Numbered from the stretch's first letter, positions 50,001 through 61,948 are shown. The stretch: DNA of 64,000 nt from Pampus argenteus (GCA_036937835.1 CM072863.1:16294001-16358000); one strand, 5' to 3'. Notes: generated from the sequence alone by a model not told the origin. A program made the numbers and translations.

Positions 50001-52274
50001 ATGTTTTCTTTGTGTGTTTCAAAACAAGGTTACATAGTGGTTCTCGGTAACTTGATGAGATTACATTTGTAAAGAACGATGGTTGTAAATGTTAGTGATT
50101 ATTATTGGCCATTAACTATTTTTTTATTACTCTACGAGCCTGAATCGCTTCAAAATGTAAGATGTTTTGAATACAAATGATGCTACAGTATATTTATTAA
50201 ACATTTGATTTTACTTTGATATAAAAATGTGAATAAAGCTTTCACTCTAAAGCTCTGATATAGCCGAGGTAAATTAGACTAGATTAAGACTTTCTGGTAT
50301 AGGCCGTCCGACACAAATAATCGAGTGGCATTGTTGATTGACACATACTGCTCGCCTCTTTGTCTTTATTTTAAAGGAAGTAATAGCTATTAATAATGAT
50401 ATCTATTTTCGGACACACAACAGTTTGACTGAGGCAACATAGTTGACCATCTCCTGTCAGGGCAGATGGATTTAGCCAGAAAGGTATGCAGGCATGTACG
50501 TGTTACTCTGTGAGTGCCAGGAGCTGCTTAAGATTATCTTCACAGATAGCTCATATACTGTATGACTCCACCTGAGTCCCTAACCAGTAACAAACAAAAG
50601 AGTGAACTCAGTCCATTAGTCCATCATGTTTAGCTTTTAGCTCATTGTAATTACATTGTCTGGTAATCAGTTATTAATCTTTCATGTATTAAAAGTGCGC
50701 CAGAGTTATAAACCACCCAACACAAGACAGAGAAAGACAACATTTCTTCTGTTTTCTATCTTGATCCCAGATCCTGATACATAAATAGTCTTACATGAAA
50801 AAATAAAAATATGAATCTATAATATTTGATCATCCTTAACCTTTACACATACATGTAAAAAAAAAATTGGTGTTAAATTTACTATTATAAACAATGCTAT
50901 ACAACTTGAAATTGTTTTTTTTCAGCAGGTATGTACTCTAAAAATGTTGTTAGTCTTTGCAAACACTGTGTCAACAATATTGTCATATCTATGTATAGCT
51001 GGCATGCAAACATATATTAGCATACGCAGTACTACCTTCTCTTTCCTCCTCTTCTGTGCAAGGCAAGCAAGTAGAGTTAGCAAGCAAACGATGTGACGGT
51101 CTCACACAAATTAAATCAACGTCATTTCTGCCGCATGTGTGTATTTTTGATGCCTTTGCAATACTATCTGCAAAGGTGTGGTAATGCTGTGGGTTTTTTT
51201 TTTTTGTTCAAAACATTGCTTTCCTCACTGGGCCTCTGTGGGAAACAGTGACAACAAGAATTTAATCGGAGTCCCTTTGGCCATAGAGGGTAACTCAACC
51301 TCTTTTCACTGCAAAGATGGTAAGCCAATCTGCATTTAGTCAACTTCTAACAGGCATAAATGTGAAAGTGGGTATTGTACTTGCACCCCTATCTTCCTCA
51401 ATGTCCTCTATTGAGAACATAAGCTGACCTACATTACTCTAACAGTGACTCCACATAGAGGGAGACAGGTGCTGCTTAGTTTCAAGGACGGCAGGGCTTC
51501 ACAGTGGCCCGCTTGGACAGCCACACAAAGGAGACAGAAATAGAGGTACGGCCCCTTATCGCTTTGATAGTGACCCATTGCACTATTTGAATTGAAAGGA
51601 CAGATCCTCTGGGATGTTTCTATGAGGTGAGCTATCTCCAGCCTCAGACAGCGAGGGCCAATCTGGCAGAAGAGCTCAAGGATAGCAGCTGCCTCTTCAG
51701 TGGCACCAACATGCCAAAAAAATACAGTATATTGTGCGGTGAAACCAGCGGCTTAGTATATGTAGTTAAGTAACTGAGAATGTTTAAATTTAAAGCTCAA
51801 GGGTGTAAAGCAGGTAACAGAGTGGCAGCAAAAAATACAACCAGCCGCTTACAGATGATGCACTTAGAAACAACAATATTTCATAGATGTTTGTATTAAA
51901 GTACATACCAACAATATCCTCCTCTCCTTCACCCCATACACACAAAGAGAGGTAAAGAATAGAAGTCAGCGGTTATGGCAAAGTACATGCAGCATTATAG
52001 CATCACACATGCATTTTGTTTATTTTTGTTTTTTATGCGGCCTATGTGAAGAAGATGCAGTCTATCTGCAGCTTCACTAAATTTCAGTAACAAACTGTAA
52101 AGACTCATCTTGCCCATGCGTTCAGTGATGAGATGAACTGACTTACCTTCTCCCCTGAAAAAAAAAAAGGATTAAAATGGTTAAAATGGATTTTCATCTG
52201 CTACCATCTTTGTTATCATCACATTTCACAGAAATAATTACTCACTCATATGTGGCATCTTCTGTGTCCGACAT
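46787..52274 (-). CDS. tnnt2: Troponin T, cardiac type
   Basis: Troponin T anchors the troponin complex to tropomyosin on the thin filament. Exons in order of translation: 52274-52246, 52154-52147 (8 nt), 51926-51909, 51407-51387, 51053-51036, 49829-49803, 49676-49655, 49575-49512, 49422-49306, 49158-49081, 49005-48904, 48806-48700, 48586-48496, 47868-47828 (41 nt), 46826-46787. Phases join throughout, giving 260 residues. It begins MSDTEDATYE, has an acidic N-terminus made of small exons, then PKIPDGEKVDFD, the tropomyosin-binding IHRKRMEKDLNELHTLIEDH, and the TnI/TnC-binding coiled coil KRQTEREKKRKILNDRRKEL to EVTVLRNRVSDHQK. Next to tnni1, as in human TNNI1-TNNT2. Oddity: the tail is ISKGSRSKRGLRK, without the usual GRWK ending. 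Fish have several tnnt2 paralogs; which one is unsure. The exons at 51909 and 51387 have weak acceptors and are probably alternative. Confidence 0.9.
47043..47097. repeat. Compound palindromic microsatellite (AC)n(AT)n(GT)n
   Basis: About nine AC units, eight AT units, a gcac break, then eight or more GT units. The left and right arms are reverse complements, so the whole tract can fold as one hairpin or cruciform. It lies in the last intron of tnnt2. Confidence 0.95.
47869..48495 (-). other. tnnt2: tnnt2 intron between the 91-nt and 41-nt exons
   Basis: AT-rich with T runs near 48344-48370. No other signal was seen. Confidence 0.5.
49830..51035 (-). other. tnnt2: tnnt2 intron among the N-terminal mini-exons
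   Basis: I checked for further small acidic exons and found none with both splice sites and matching phase. Others could be missed, because such exons are only 15-30 nt long. Confidence 0.4.
52147..52154 (-). other. tnnt2: 8-nt microexon of tnnt2
   Basis: On the minus strand GGGAGAAG lies between a strong acceptor (a run of T then cag) and a consensus donor (gtaagt). It changes the phase from 2 to 1 and completes Glu-Gly-Glu after MSDTEDATY. All downstream small exons are phase 1, so this 8-nt exon is needed to keep the frame. Confidence 0.85.
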
Positions 52275-52560
52275 GTTGAGGATGCAGCACCTGTATTACA
52301 AGTGTAAGTACAATTCAGAAGAATATAGCTGCTGATCAAAAACAACCTGTGATGACATAATGATGCCAGTTTGAACCCACATGTTTGAAAAAAAAAACTT
52401 GCATAGCGGAATAATATAATATAATATCCATTTACTGTTTAAAAGCATATAAGAAGAGCACACAGACCTACCCAGTGCGATGTGCAGTTATGATGGGGTT
52501 CAATGGTGAATTGTATGCTTTGCCCTTCTCTTTGGGATATAAGCTTTTAAACCCAGTGGA
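52275..52560 (-). promoter_or_regulatory. tnnt2: tnnt2 promoter and non-coding first exon
   Basis: The ATG exon begins at 52290 after an atacag acceptor. Upstream a candidate non-coding exon ends with CTGG|gtaggt (donor at about 52477). A TATA-like TTTAAAA reads on the minus strand at 52545-52551, which places the start site near 52520. TATA-type promoters are common for muscle structural genes. Confidence 0.55.
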
Positions 52561-52880
52561 TCACATGGCGGCAAGCAGCCCAAGTCTACAATGGGTGGGC
52601 ACATACCTGCAAACAGATGGTAGATGGCATTAACTAGAATGTGAAAACAAGCATTCTCCGTGGACTAGTATTGCCTATTTTTACATTGCAAAAGTAGACT
52701 GAACAACACAGGATTATTGCTATCAAAAGGTTTCAGTAACTCAGGTCAGGCAGACATGGGGAAGGTTAGAAATAATCCATGTAAACCTACTCCTGTGTGC
52801 ACACAAATACACAAAGGCGTAGACAGAGCTCCTTTGATTTCCAAGCAAAGAAACACGTTATTTACTGTTACTTGATATGG

Positions 52881-53351
52881 TGGTTATGCCCATCAGTGCT
52901 GCATTTTTACACTTTACAGCCCTATCTAACAGTAATAATGTATTCCCTAAACTGGATTTGTCATGCATTCAGATAATTGAACATACCATTGCAGGTTGCC
53001 AAGAGAAAAGGGTAAAATAAACCCACCCCTCCTTCACTGTGACCTTCTCCAACTCTCAGTCTTGATCCTCATGCAATAATACAGTATGTTATTAGTGATT
53101 ATTTATGACACTGCCAAGTCTTTTCATACTCCAGACGCTTTTTATATTATATCTGACACCACAGTTGTTGTTGTTGTGACTCTAGTGACACAGTGTAACT
53201 CTGTTTGTGGGGTTGGTTGAATGGTGTCCATGCTAGGACCACCTGTTGCTGTCTTATTTACTTTTTGTGTTGCAAGATTTATTCAGGTTAAATGTCCCTT
53301 AATCAGATTTTTCAAGTCATGTTTTCAGAAATCTGTTGATATTTTATCCCT
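52881..53351. repeat. Duplicated 0.47-kb segment, copy 1 (upstream of tnnt2)
   Basis: This 471-bp segment, about 0.35-0.8 kb upstream of the tnnt2 start region, recurs almost unchanged at 55875-56347. I count roughly a dozen substitutions, one 3-bp loss and one 5-bp gain, about 97% identity. This copy has no flanking target duplication, so it looks like the donor. It contains a CACCTG E-box and an A/T-rich ctttttatat stretch. It has no terminal inverted repeats. Confidence 0.93.
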
Positions 53352-55290
53352 AAACATGCATCATGATATATTGCTGAATCCTGCATTTTGTTTATTAGGT
53401 GCTACAAGACAATACAGTTGGCATTCACATGACAAATTATGTATCGATCCAATACTTTTGACAGCTACTGTAGGAAATGCACTGCAATTCATACATTGTC
53501 AGCTCCTTCATAGGGGAGGCTCTTAATTATTTGTGTGTGTTATAAATGTGTGTGTGCATGTGTTTTGATGGTTTTATTTAAATTCTCAATAATGGGTCAG
53601 CATTAATATTAGTTTTACAAAATGCTGTACGATACGTGTATGTATATACGTGTATAATAAAGAAAAAGACACTTGAATCCTCAATTTGTGGGAAGTAAGT
53701 TTGCAGCTCTGGTTTCAAAAGAAAAATGATCTGAGTTTTGCTTTTGACATTTTAATGCAAAAGTGCAGTATATGTTTACTAGTCTTAACAAAGTACTTCT
53801 GCTCACACAGCTGTACTTTTTGAAACGCAGTAAAGTGTTTGTGAGTTGATACTGCCATCGTGTGGCAGAAGTGGAAACAGGAGCAGGTGCACCAAAGCAG
53901 CAGGCCTATCTGTGTCATCTTTAAGAATAATCTAATATAAACCTAGCACTCAACCCAAACATTTGGAAAGATTACATCAGATGAGATGAGTTTTTGGGTG
54001 TTATTATCTAAACTTTCCATCTTCGGAAAATATGAATATGTATGCATAGACATGAGTTCAAATCCACAGACCGTCATTTTGTCTACACACCAAAACACAC
54101 TCTGCAACAATGGATTTTGTTGCTTTCTATTTTTGTGCTTTCACCTTGTCACCGATTCTGTACATTACATAGGCCTATACAGTAGGTAGGCCTAAAGTAC
54201 AAACAAATCTGAAAAATAAATAAAAGTACTTTGTAGTAGACATGTTTTCTCTGCTTTACTATCCTGTTTGAGACCCATGATGGCAACCACTGGGAGTCCT
54301 CTCCAAACTCTCAGGAACAAGAACAAGAAGCCCTTAGTTACTGTTGCTATGCCTGTCCAGCTTTCCATTCTGACACAACACGTATCTGTGTTAGCTAACT
54401 TTAGCATTACTTCTTAAATTTCTTCTGTGTTTTTGAAACAGTGGGTCCTTGATTTCAGACAGAGGTTGATAAAAGGAGGCCTCTCTCAGCCTCAACTTTC
54501 TGAAGCTGTCGCTAGTTTTTAGTCAGATAGTTAAACTAATAACTAGCTTCCCTGCTACACTCGCACCTGACATGATGCGACTTCCTGCAGCGTATATCAA
54601 ACGAACCCCTCACAGTGAGGCGGGCTATTTAAACTGTGACCCTGCTCTGCTGGTCAGGTAGCAATGCAGTATGAATCAGATCACCTGCCGACAGTGAAGT
54701 CATGTTTTCAGGATATTAGGATTTGTGGACGTAATAATGGTATCTGGGTGGATCATTATTATTATTGCCGCTGCCGCAGGTCATGGGGCGCTGTTTCTCT
54801 GACTCGGAGTGAGCTTCAAGCTGGAGTTACCTGTTCTTCTATGACAGACAGACTCTTCCCAAATGCCAAAAATCCCAACTTCACTTCATCAAGCTACGGT
54901 AGGCTAAATATTAACTGCTGCTGGTGCTAGCATACATGTTTGGATTGGCTCTCCTGTTCTGTTGACGTCTTGCTAGCTGCTTCCTGCTAATAATGTCTGC
55001 TCTTCTGCTGCTGTCCATTTACTTTATCGCATGTTTAGCTTTTGCGTGGTTGTGGTTTAGTTCCTGCATTGTGTGCTTTGCTTTAGTAATTGTGATTACC
55101 TGGCGAAAATCTGGATCCTCACTATGAATAGGTCTAGTATAGTGCGTTTTGTTTACATATGCATACATATATACACATCAGTATGTAAAACATTTCAGCA
55201 GTCAATTGAAATTAAATCACAACAGCTGATGTGTGAGTGAGTGCAAAGCTAAAGATGAACAACAAAAAAGCCACACAGGGTGAGAGATTG
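53352..55290. other. Intergenic region between tnnt2 and tnni1
   Basis: No coding gene was found. In human, LAD1 lies between these two genes; I see no trace here. A TATA-like CTATTTAAA at 54625-54633 lies in a GC-richer patch and is followed by a donor-like CAG|gtagca at 54657, so an unannotated plus-strand transcript start is possible. Confidence 0.4.
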
Positions 55291-55296
55291 CATATG
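55291..55296 (-). other. tnni1: Polyadenylation signal of tnni1
   Basis: AATAAA on the minus strand lies about 145 bases after the tnni1 stop. Confidence 0.6.
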
Positions 55297-55439
55297 GTGT
55301 TTATTTCAGTGAATGTAACATACAACAACATTTTCTGTGACCTTGTGAAGAGTTTGAGGTTTTGTGCTCATGTCAACACTCTTTGCATGACAAGTAATTG
55401 TATTTGACATAAAATGAAAGCCAGCTGTTTAACACCTGT

Positions 55440-57707
55440 CTACTGGTTGGGGCCCTTTGCTGCATCGAACATCTTCTTGCGGCCCTCCATGCCTGACATG
55501 GCCTCCACATTCTTCCTCCAGTCGCTCACCTCTGCTGTCTTCTCCTGCAGCACAAGGGATAGATATTAGAACTGTATTTTCCAGTGTAGAGTGACTTCTA
55601 ATGTGCTTAAGGGAAAAGGATTGCATGGATTTATGCTATTCAGCTTTCAGTCATGTGTTTGATCTACAGGAATTGTGTCAGATGTTTGATGTAGTCTCTA
55701 TTCAGCTATAACTTCAGTTTGGTTAACCAGATTCACAGCCTAATATGAAAAAGTACTGCATAAATTATTACCATGGCAAACCCTGGTAATCCCTGCCACA
55801 ACTGCAATTCATGTGCCACAGAAATAAATCTTTAAAAAAGCCATTTAACAGGATTACATCATGTTGTCTAATGGTGGTTATGCCCATCAGTGCTGCATTT
55901 TTACACTTTACAGCCCTATCTAACAGTAAAAATGTATTCCCTAAACTGGATTTGTCATGCATTCAGATAATTGAACATACCATTGCAGGTTGCCAAGAGA
56001 AAAGGGTAAAATAAACCCACCCCTCCTTCACTGTGACCTTCTCCAACTCTCAGTCTTGATCCTCATGCAATAATACTGTATGTTATTAGTTATTATTTAT
56101 GACACTGCCAAGTCTTTTGATACTCCAGACGCTTTTTATATTGTATCTGACACCACAGTTGTTGTTGTGACTCTAGTGACACAGTGTAACTCTGTTTGTG
56201 GGGTTGGTTGAATGGTGTCCATGCTAGGACCACCTGTTGCTGTCTTATTTACTTTTCATATTGCAGGATTTATTCAGGTTAAATGTCCCTTAAGGTAATC
56301 AGATTTTTCAAGTCATGTTTTCAAAAATCTGTTGATATTTTATCCCTGATTACATCATGTTGTCTAATGGCAAAAACTGTAGCTTCTTTTTTTTTTTTTC
56401 TCTGATCCCACCTTTTCTGTGTCCTCCTTCTTGACTGATTTGAGATTAGCTCGCAGATCCAAGGAGACCTTGTGTTTGGAGCCCAGTAGGGAGCACAGGA
56501 TGGCGTCAGCAGAGACCCTGACCCTTCTCAGATTGGGCCTCTTAAACTTCCCTCGCAGGTCCAGTACCTTGATGTTTAGGTCTTTGATCTGTGAAAGTAC
56601 AGAAACATTTGCTGTGGACAGTGACAGCCATAAGACTTGTGTGTGCCCTGTTGTAGAATCGGTTCATTTAAAGCCTAACTTTCTACATGTTACGAGATAT
56701 GGTACTTTTTGGACTTTGTGATTGAACTGTAGCGGATTCATATTTATCTATTTGTTGTTTTAGAAATGATCAGTGCTTATTCATTGTGATCTTTCTTAAC
56801 CAGTGTTACCTCTCTGGTGTTGTGCAAGACTTTGGCTTCGATGTCATATCGCTCCTCGTCCACCACATCGATTTTAGTGTGTAGCTCTTCACATAATGTC
56901 TGTATAGAAAATAAGAAGAGCTAGATATCACTTGTAATATAGCATAAATCATCTCAGAAAACATGCAGAAAGAGTTTTAATTTTCAAATATGAACAAAGG
57001 AGTGGTGAGTGTAAAATGATAAAATGATGACGACCTGTAGCTCTGCTAAGGGCATGTTGCTGGTCTGTATTGGAGGAGCTTTTTCTTCCAGGTACATTTC
57101 CTTCTGCTCCTCTTTTTCTACCAGCTCCTGCTCCAGATCCTCCTTAGCCTTGGCTACCATCAAGCTCTAAGACACCAAGTAACTAAGATAAGACTTTATT
57201 GATCCCCAGTGGGGAAATTCACATGTTACAGCGGTGCAGGATACAAAGTAACAGATAAGAACTAGAAGTAGTAAACGCAACAAAATATATGAAATATGCA
57301 GTAGTGTTTCGTATATCGGCTGTTTCATCCTGTAGATTTACTGTTTTTCTGATTGTTGATGCAGTGACTCACCTTTAACATGAGCTTGCGGGAGGCTGAG
57401 ATTTTAGATTTCCTCTGCAAAAAGAGTGAAGAGTTTGGCATTTTGGCAATAATTTTAAGATTGTCAGTGTAATTAATATATAAATATATATCTGTGAAAA
57501 ATTCATCTTACCTCCAGTCTATGGGCAGGCGTTAATTTGTAAACATGTAAAACAAAATGAAAGACCCCAAATCATAACATTAATATCCAACTGTCACGTT
57601 ATCTTTCTTGATCAGTGTTTGTACAGGTAAATCACATTTCCTGTATGAAACTGAAATGGAAACGGGAAACAAACATAACAACAATACACTTACACTTTCT
57701 CGGACAT
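55440..57707 (-). CDS. tnni1: Troponin I, slow skeletal type
   Basis: Troponin I inhibits actomyosin ATPase and releases it when calcium binds troponin C. Exons in order: 57707-57694, 57518-57512 (7 nt), 57414-57373, 57166-57035, 56899-56810, 56588-56412, 55544-55440 (TAG). Phases join and give 188 residues; human TNNI1 has 187. It begins MSEKVLERKSKISASRKLML, the TnC-binding N-terminal part, continues SLMVAKAKEDLEQE and VVDEERYDIEAKVLHNTREI (the TnT-binding coiled coil), then the inhibitory region GKFKRPNLRRVRVSADAIL, the switch region and DLRANLKSVKKEDTEK, and ends NVEAMSGMEGRKKMFDAA, close to the human end. No heart-specific N-terminal extension is present. The 5' UTR part of the start exon begins at 57727. 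Its last intron carries the inserted 0.47-kb duplicate. The gene lies upstream of tnnt2 on the same strand, the standard vertebrate pair. Confidence 0.95.
55852..55874. repeat. Left copy of a 23-bp target-site duplication
   Basis: The 23 bases beginning gattacatcatg are repeated exactly at 56348-56370, on the other side of the inserted duplicate. Confidence 0.9.
55875..56347. repeat. Duplicated 0.47-kb segment, copy 2 (inserted in tnni1 intron)
   Basis: A 473-bp near-copy of 52881-53351 in the same orientation, placed between the last two tnni1 exons. It is bounded by perfect 23-bp direct repeats (55852-55874 and 56348-56370). There is no A tail or terminal inverted repeat. The junction with copy 1 sequence shows 4 bases of shared ATGG at the left edge. 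The target duplication shows that this copy is the derived one. Confidence 0.92.
57187..57260 (-). mobile_element. 3' tail of a fish LINE/SINE
   Basis: The plus strand reads actttattgatccccagtgg then ggaaattcaca, which on the minus strand is the common fish retroposon end (ggggatcaataaagt). It lies in a tnni1 intron. The body is too decayed to classify. Confidence 0.55.
57512..57518 (-). other. tnni1: 7-nt microexon of tnni1
   Basis: ACTGGAG on the minus strand lies between cccatag and gtaaga. It joins GT|A CTG GAG to give Val-Leu-Glu and links the phase 2 start exon to the phase 0 RKSKIS exon. Very short exons at this point are a known feature of troponin I genes. Confidence 0.85.
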
Positions 57708-58695
57708 CTTGACTATTTCAGTTTCTCCTGGAAGACAAAAAAAATATAACTTTTTGCCTCTGAGGAGCTTGACGTGGGGTCAAGTAATATGGTTTCCATT
57801 TTTAGCTCCACTATACACTGTTACGAGAATGGAATTAAAGAGTATATATAGAGACATATATACATGTGGTATTTTATTGTTTTCATGGGTTAATTGTTAC
57901 GCCATTATTAATTGTTATTATTAGAATGATATAATTAATTTAATTACTAATTGACATAACTTTTCACATGGCCAGCCTTTTTTATGTTTTGTTTTGTTGA
58001 TCCACCCTTGTTGGGTCTTACTTGTAGGCCTGCTGGACATAATCAACTTATCACCTCCCAGTGCTGACGACACAAACCCCGGCCAAAAAAGCAAGTGATA
58101 GCAGACGGGGAGAAACAAGGCCCCGACATGACAGCTATTTTGAAAAGATAACATTTTATAAATAAGATTTGTTTTCTACAACATGCAGTTGAGTTTATCA
58201 GTTTTTGACCCCTTTTTAGAAAGAAAGTATTAGAGAAAGAATATATTGTATGATGATGTGATGTGTGCATATATGTATTTTTTTTTTTTCATAGGTTTGG
58301 ACAATACAATGATATCCCATAAGACTAAGACATATCAGCCCATTGTAGTCAGTGTTGTGAATCAGTGGACTGCTTCATACTGTATGTATATGTTTCTGCA
58401 TAATGTGATAAAATACTGTACCATATTTTGATGCAAAATTGCAAAAAGATAGATGACTTTATACATACCACCCACCCGTAGTTCTGCAATCTAATTACGA
58501 GTGAATTTAAAGAGTCAAATATATATTGTTGTGCTATTCTAAAGTTGAGGATGTAGTTGTAGCAATTAAATTACCATTACACAATTTCCATTTAAGATAG
58601 ACAGGACATTAATATAAACTTTTGATTCTGAATGGCATTATTTTAAATAATATCTAATCAATGTAATCAAATCTAAGGTAAAATCCAGTTCTTAC

Positions 58696-58880
58696 CTGAC
58701 TGTGGAGTAAACTAAACACACAAGAGACCAAATATAACCTAATATCTCAGACTGAATATCTATGTAGAACATTAATTTAGTGTTATGCAGTAGCAGAGGT
58801 GCATGGTCTTACCTTTTAGGTGAATGTAGTCAGACACAATGATGGAGAGAAGAGCCCACCAGAATATTTATTTTTTTTGC
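58696..58880 (-). promoter_or_regulatory. tnni1: tnni1 promoter and non-coding first exons
   Basis: On the minus strand a TATA-like aataaatat (58864-58872) precedes a short exon ending AAAG|gtaaga (to 58813), then a possible 16-nt exon (58711-58696) ending CAG|gtaaga. A MEF2-like CTATTTATG lies upstream at 58914-58922. The 5' UTR then continues in the ATG exon (acceptor at 57728-57729). Confidence 0.5.
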
Positions 58881-60175
58881 TCCCCTTTGTCCCTCCTCTC
58901 TCTCACAACAAGACATAAATAGAAACACACGCAACTGCACACACCATGATGAAGGGGTGGTCTGAGGATAAACCGTGATTGTGATGCTCATGTTGTGTTG
59001 ACAGACCGCTACTCTATGCTTCTTTATAAAAATGTGTGTGAACCTTTCTGTGCGCCAGGACGAGATAAACAACATCCCTGTTGACTTTAACTCCTCCAGT
59101 TTTCGTTTCTTAATCTGTTATCCTCTTTTTACACAGGGAGCTATTATAAGCTCTGGGTAGGATCGTCTCTTGTACTCTAGCTTTGTTCATACTAACACAC
59201 AACTGCAGTGTACTTTTTTTTTCTCTAAATTGAAGCAAACTTCAAGCAGCTGTAACAGTTTGTCTTGTTACTGTGAATGATCTTCTTTGGCTAACTGTGA
59301 GTGATGTTGGAGACGTAACCCTAACCCCACCCCCACCCCTGAGACTGTACGGCCCCTTGGTCTGATTAGGATAATAGCTGCAGACAATGCTAAGCTTTGG
59401 TTTTAAGGCAGGAATGCAGTTTCCAGTGTACATTTGGCTGAGGCTTTCCATCTAAACATAGACAAATTGCAACACCATGTGATGCTGCCACTCTTTGATA
59501 CGGGGTCCCAGTTCTGTATTTGGGTTTGTGACAATGGTGTGTACCCTGCAGAGCAAAATGTAAATGCAGGCGAATGTTTCTGTCTGTGTGAACACACATT
59601 AAAGTGATCAGTTGACTCACAGCAAGGACAATAAGTCCTTTCTAAATGAATCCATTAAATCAGTTGTCTTGGCTGTGTTTGTTTTACAGATTAACAATCA
59701 AAAAAATTACCTAAAAGGAGGATAAAGGATTTCTGTATTAACGGACCTAACATATCATCAAAACATCACTAGATTTATTGCTAGGCTATGTGTTTATTCT
59801 CTTTTCCTATTTTGAGAAATAAAGTTAGGAAATCGTTCCTAAAATTTGCAAAATCAATTGACATACCGTTATTTCTCCCACTGTCATTAAAACCCAGCTG
59901 TGTTTTTATCCAATCATGTTATCACAGTTTCACAGTTGCTCCCATCTTCTCCTTCGTGTTTAGCTTGCTGCAGTTGTTCACTTACATGCGTAGTGAGTAC
60001 AGAACAGCTACAAGTCTCTAACTGTACTGGGGAGGGATGAAAACTAATCTTTCAGAAGATCTTCTTCTCTCATTTGGTGATTTGATGGTGGTAGTGGAGA
60101 GCGCTGTCCCACACTTTGGTCCAAATCTCACAATAGGTATTCTGTTGGCTTGAGATCTGATGATTATGGAGGCAT

Positions 60176-60200
60176 ATATGATATGATATGATATGATATG
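60176..60200. repeat. (ATATG)n pentamer repeat
   Basis: About five consecutive units. Confidence 0.9.
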
Positions 60201-60939
60201 ATTATTTTCATACTAATCAGTGTCCTGTGTAAAACATCTGCATACCAAATGTTTCTGCACATATTTATTCAAAACTTTCTTTTAATATATCCCTTGTCTG
60301 TATATTGCAGTGGAAACTATGGTAATGTTAAGACCTAATTTCAGTACCACTATGCTTTACACTGAACACATGCTTTGCATTTGTGGTAGTGATGACAGTG
60401 GACTGTACAGTAGGATAACTGGGGAGCTGTCAGCCTCATGAGACCACAGTGACTATTTATTGCGGTTTAGTATTTATAAAGGTTCATTCTGCATTGTGAA
60501 AGCTTGCATGCATGGGACTCTACCAGGGGAAATGCTGCTTGCGAGGAATCAGGCTCATGGCAGCTGATTATAATTCTGCAGTATATATGGCCGCAGGATA
60601 AACAGAGCTCTGTGTTTGCCAGACTGTCTCTAGGAAACTGAACCCTGACTTGTGTATATACAGATGCTAAGACAACATACAGTAATTTTCACAATTAGCT
60701 GTATATCTCTATGTGTAACGTGTTGTGTTTATGTTTAACAATGGGTCGTTCATTACAGATGGATGCAGGCATTTGTTTCAATGGGCTCCTTAACTCTTTT
60801 AGCACTTTGTTGATTGTTGGACTTCTTTCTGGCTACTTATGGTATTCCCCATGGATCTGTCTACTTCAAGTTGTTTCTAACTTTTCATATGCATACCAAT
60901 TTGTACCACGACTCTGAGTCACTGTCTTCTAAAGCTTGA

Positions 60940-60985
60940 TTATCTTGCTTTGGATAAAGACATCTGCCAAATGACAGACCGTAGA
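60940..60985 (+). mobile_element. Decayed fish SINE tail
   Basis: The sequence gctttggataaagacatctg then ccaaatgac matches, with a few changes, the conserved 3' tail of common fish SINEs (ttggataaaagcgtctgctaaatgac). No tRNA-like head was found. Confidence 0.6.
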
Positions 60986-61849
60986 TTTTTGCTGTCACTA
61001 GCAGATTTTATTAAATCTACTAATAAAATACTTACTAAATTATCACAACAGGCTTTATTTTTTTAAGTGTACAAGTCATCTTTTCATCTGATTAGTTTTA
61101 CTGTGAGATCAGGCCTCTTTGTGGCTGTCTGCCGGGTAAACGGCTAAAAGGAATTAAACTATATTTCCATGGTTATGTAATACTTAAAGCAAGACATTTA
61201 GAGCAAACATTATATAAATTTAAGTTGTTCAGGGATGAAATGCATATCTGTTCCACTTAATTATTCTTCTTCTAAACACATGAAAGCATGTCTAAAGCAG
61301 GTCTCAGCTCTTGAGTGTAATAATTTCATTATTGCGCATTATTGTGTTTTGTTGTTTGGGTTGCTATTGTTGGCACAAAAACACCACACACACTCACACA
61401 CTCCCACCACTAGCACTACTGCCCCAGCTGCCTGTCACTCTGGTCAGTGTGCCAACAGCTCAGTGCAGGCAGAGATGGGGCAGAGCACTGTGACTCTGTT
61501 GTTCACCAGCTGGCATTTTGTAAAGGATAACGGGCTAAGACATACACACTGATTTCATCATATCAGAATCATGAAAAGATGAATGACGATTGTGTGTAGC
61601 TTGCCAAATTTAATTTTGTACTCATGTTCTGGTAAAGTTGCTGTGAAAGCACATTATGCCATCACAGGAAAAAGTAAAGGTAGATAGATGCCAGATATCT
61701 TTTTTTGTGAATATTATATGAGCATAATGCATATTTCAAGACAATATTTACACCATTTGACATGTGAAGCAGAAACAATACTGAAGCATGAAGCGAGACT
61801 TTTAAAAAAAAAAAAAATTTTTTCTTAAGACATGTTGATGTTTTGGTGA

Positions 61850-61948
61850 TCTCTATCTCTTTATCTATATCTCTATCTCTATATCTCTATCGCTCAATCT
61901 CTTATTGTGCTATCTCTCTATCTGTGTATATATATCTCTATCTATATC
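61850..61948. repeat. Imperfect TATC/TCTC repeat
   Basis: A degenerate pyrimidine-rich array of ctatctctatat-type units, about 100 bases long. Confidence 0.85.

Noticed and set aside
53221..53526. 101-codon frame in the duplicated segment
   Set aside because: The frame is not kept in the second copy because of the 5-bp insertion and other changes. The duplication does not look protein-coding.
52881..56347. Assembly artefact as the cause of the duplication
   Set aside because: The copies differ by about 3%, and only one has a 23-bp target duplication, so a simple misassembly is unlikely.
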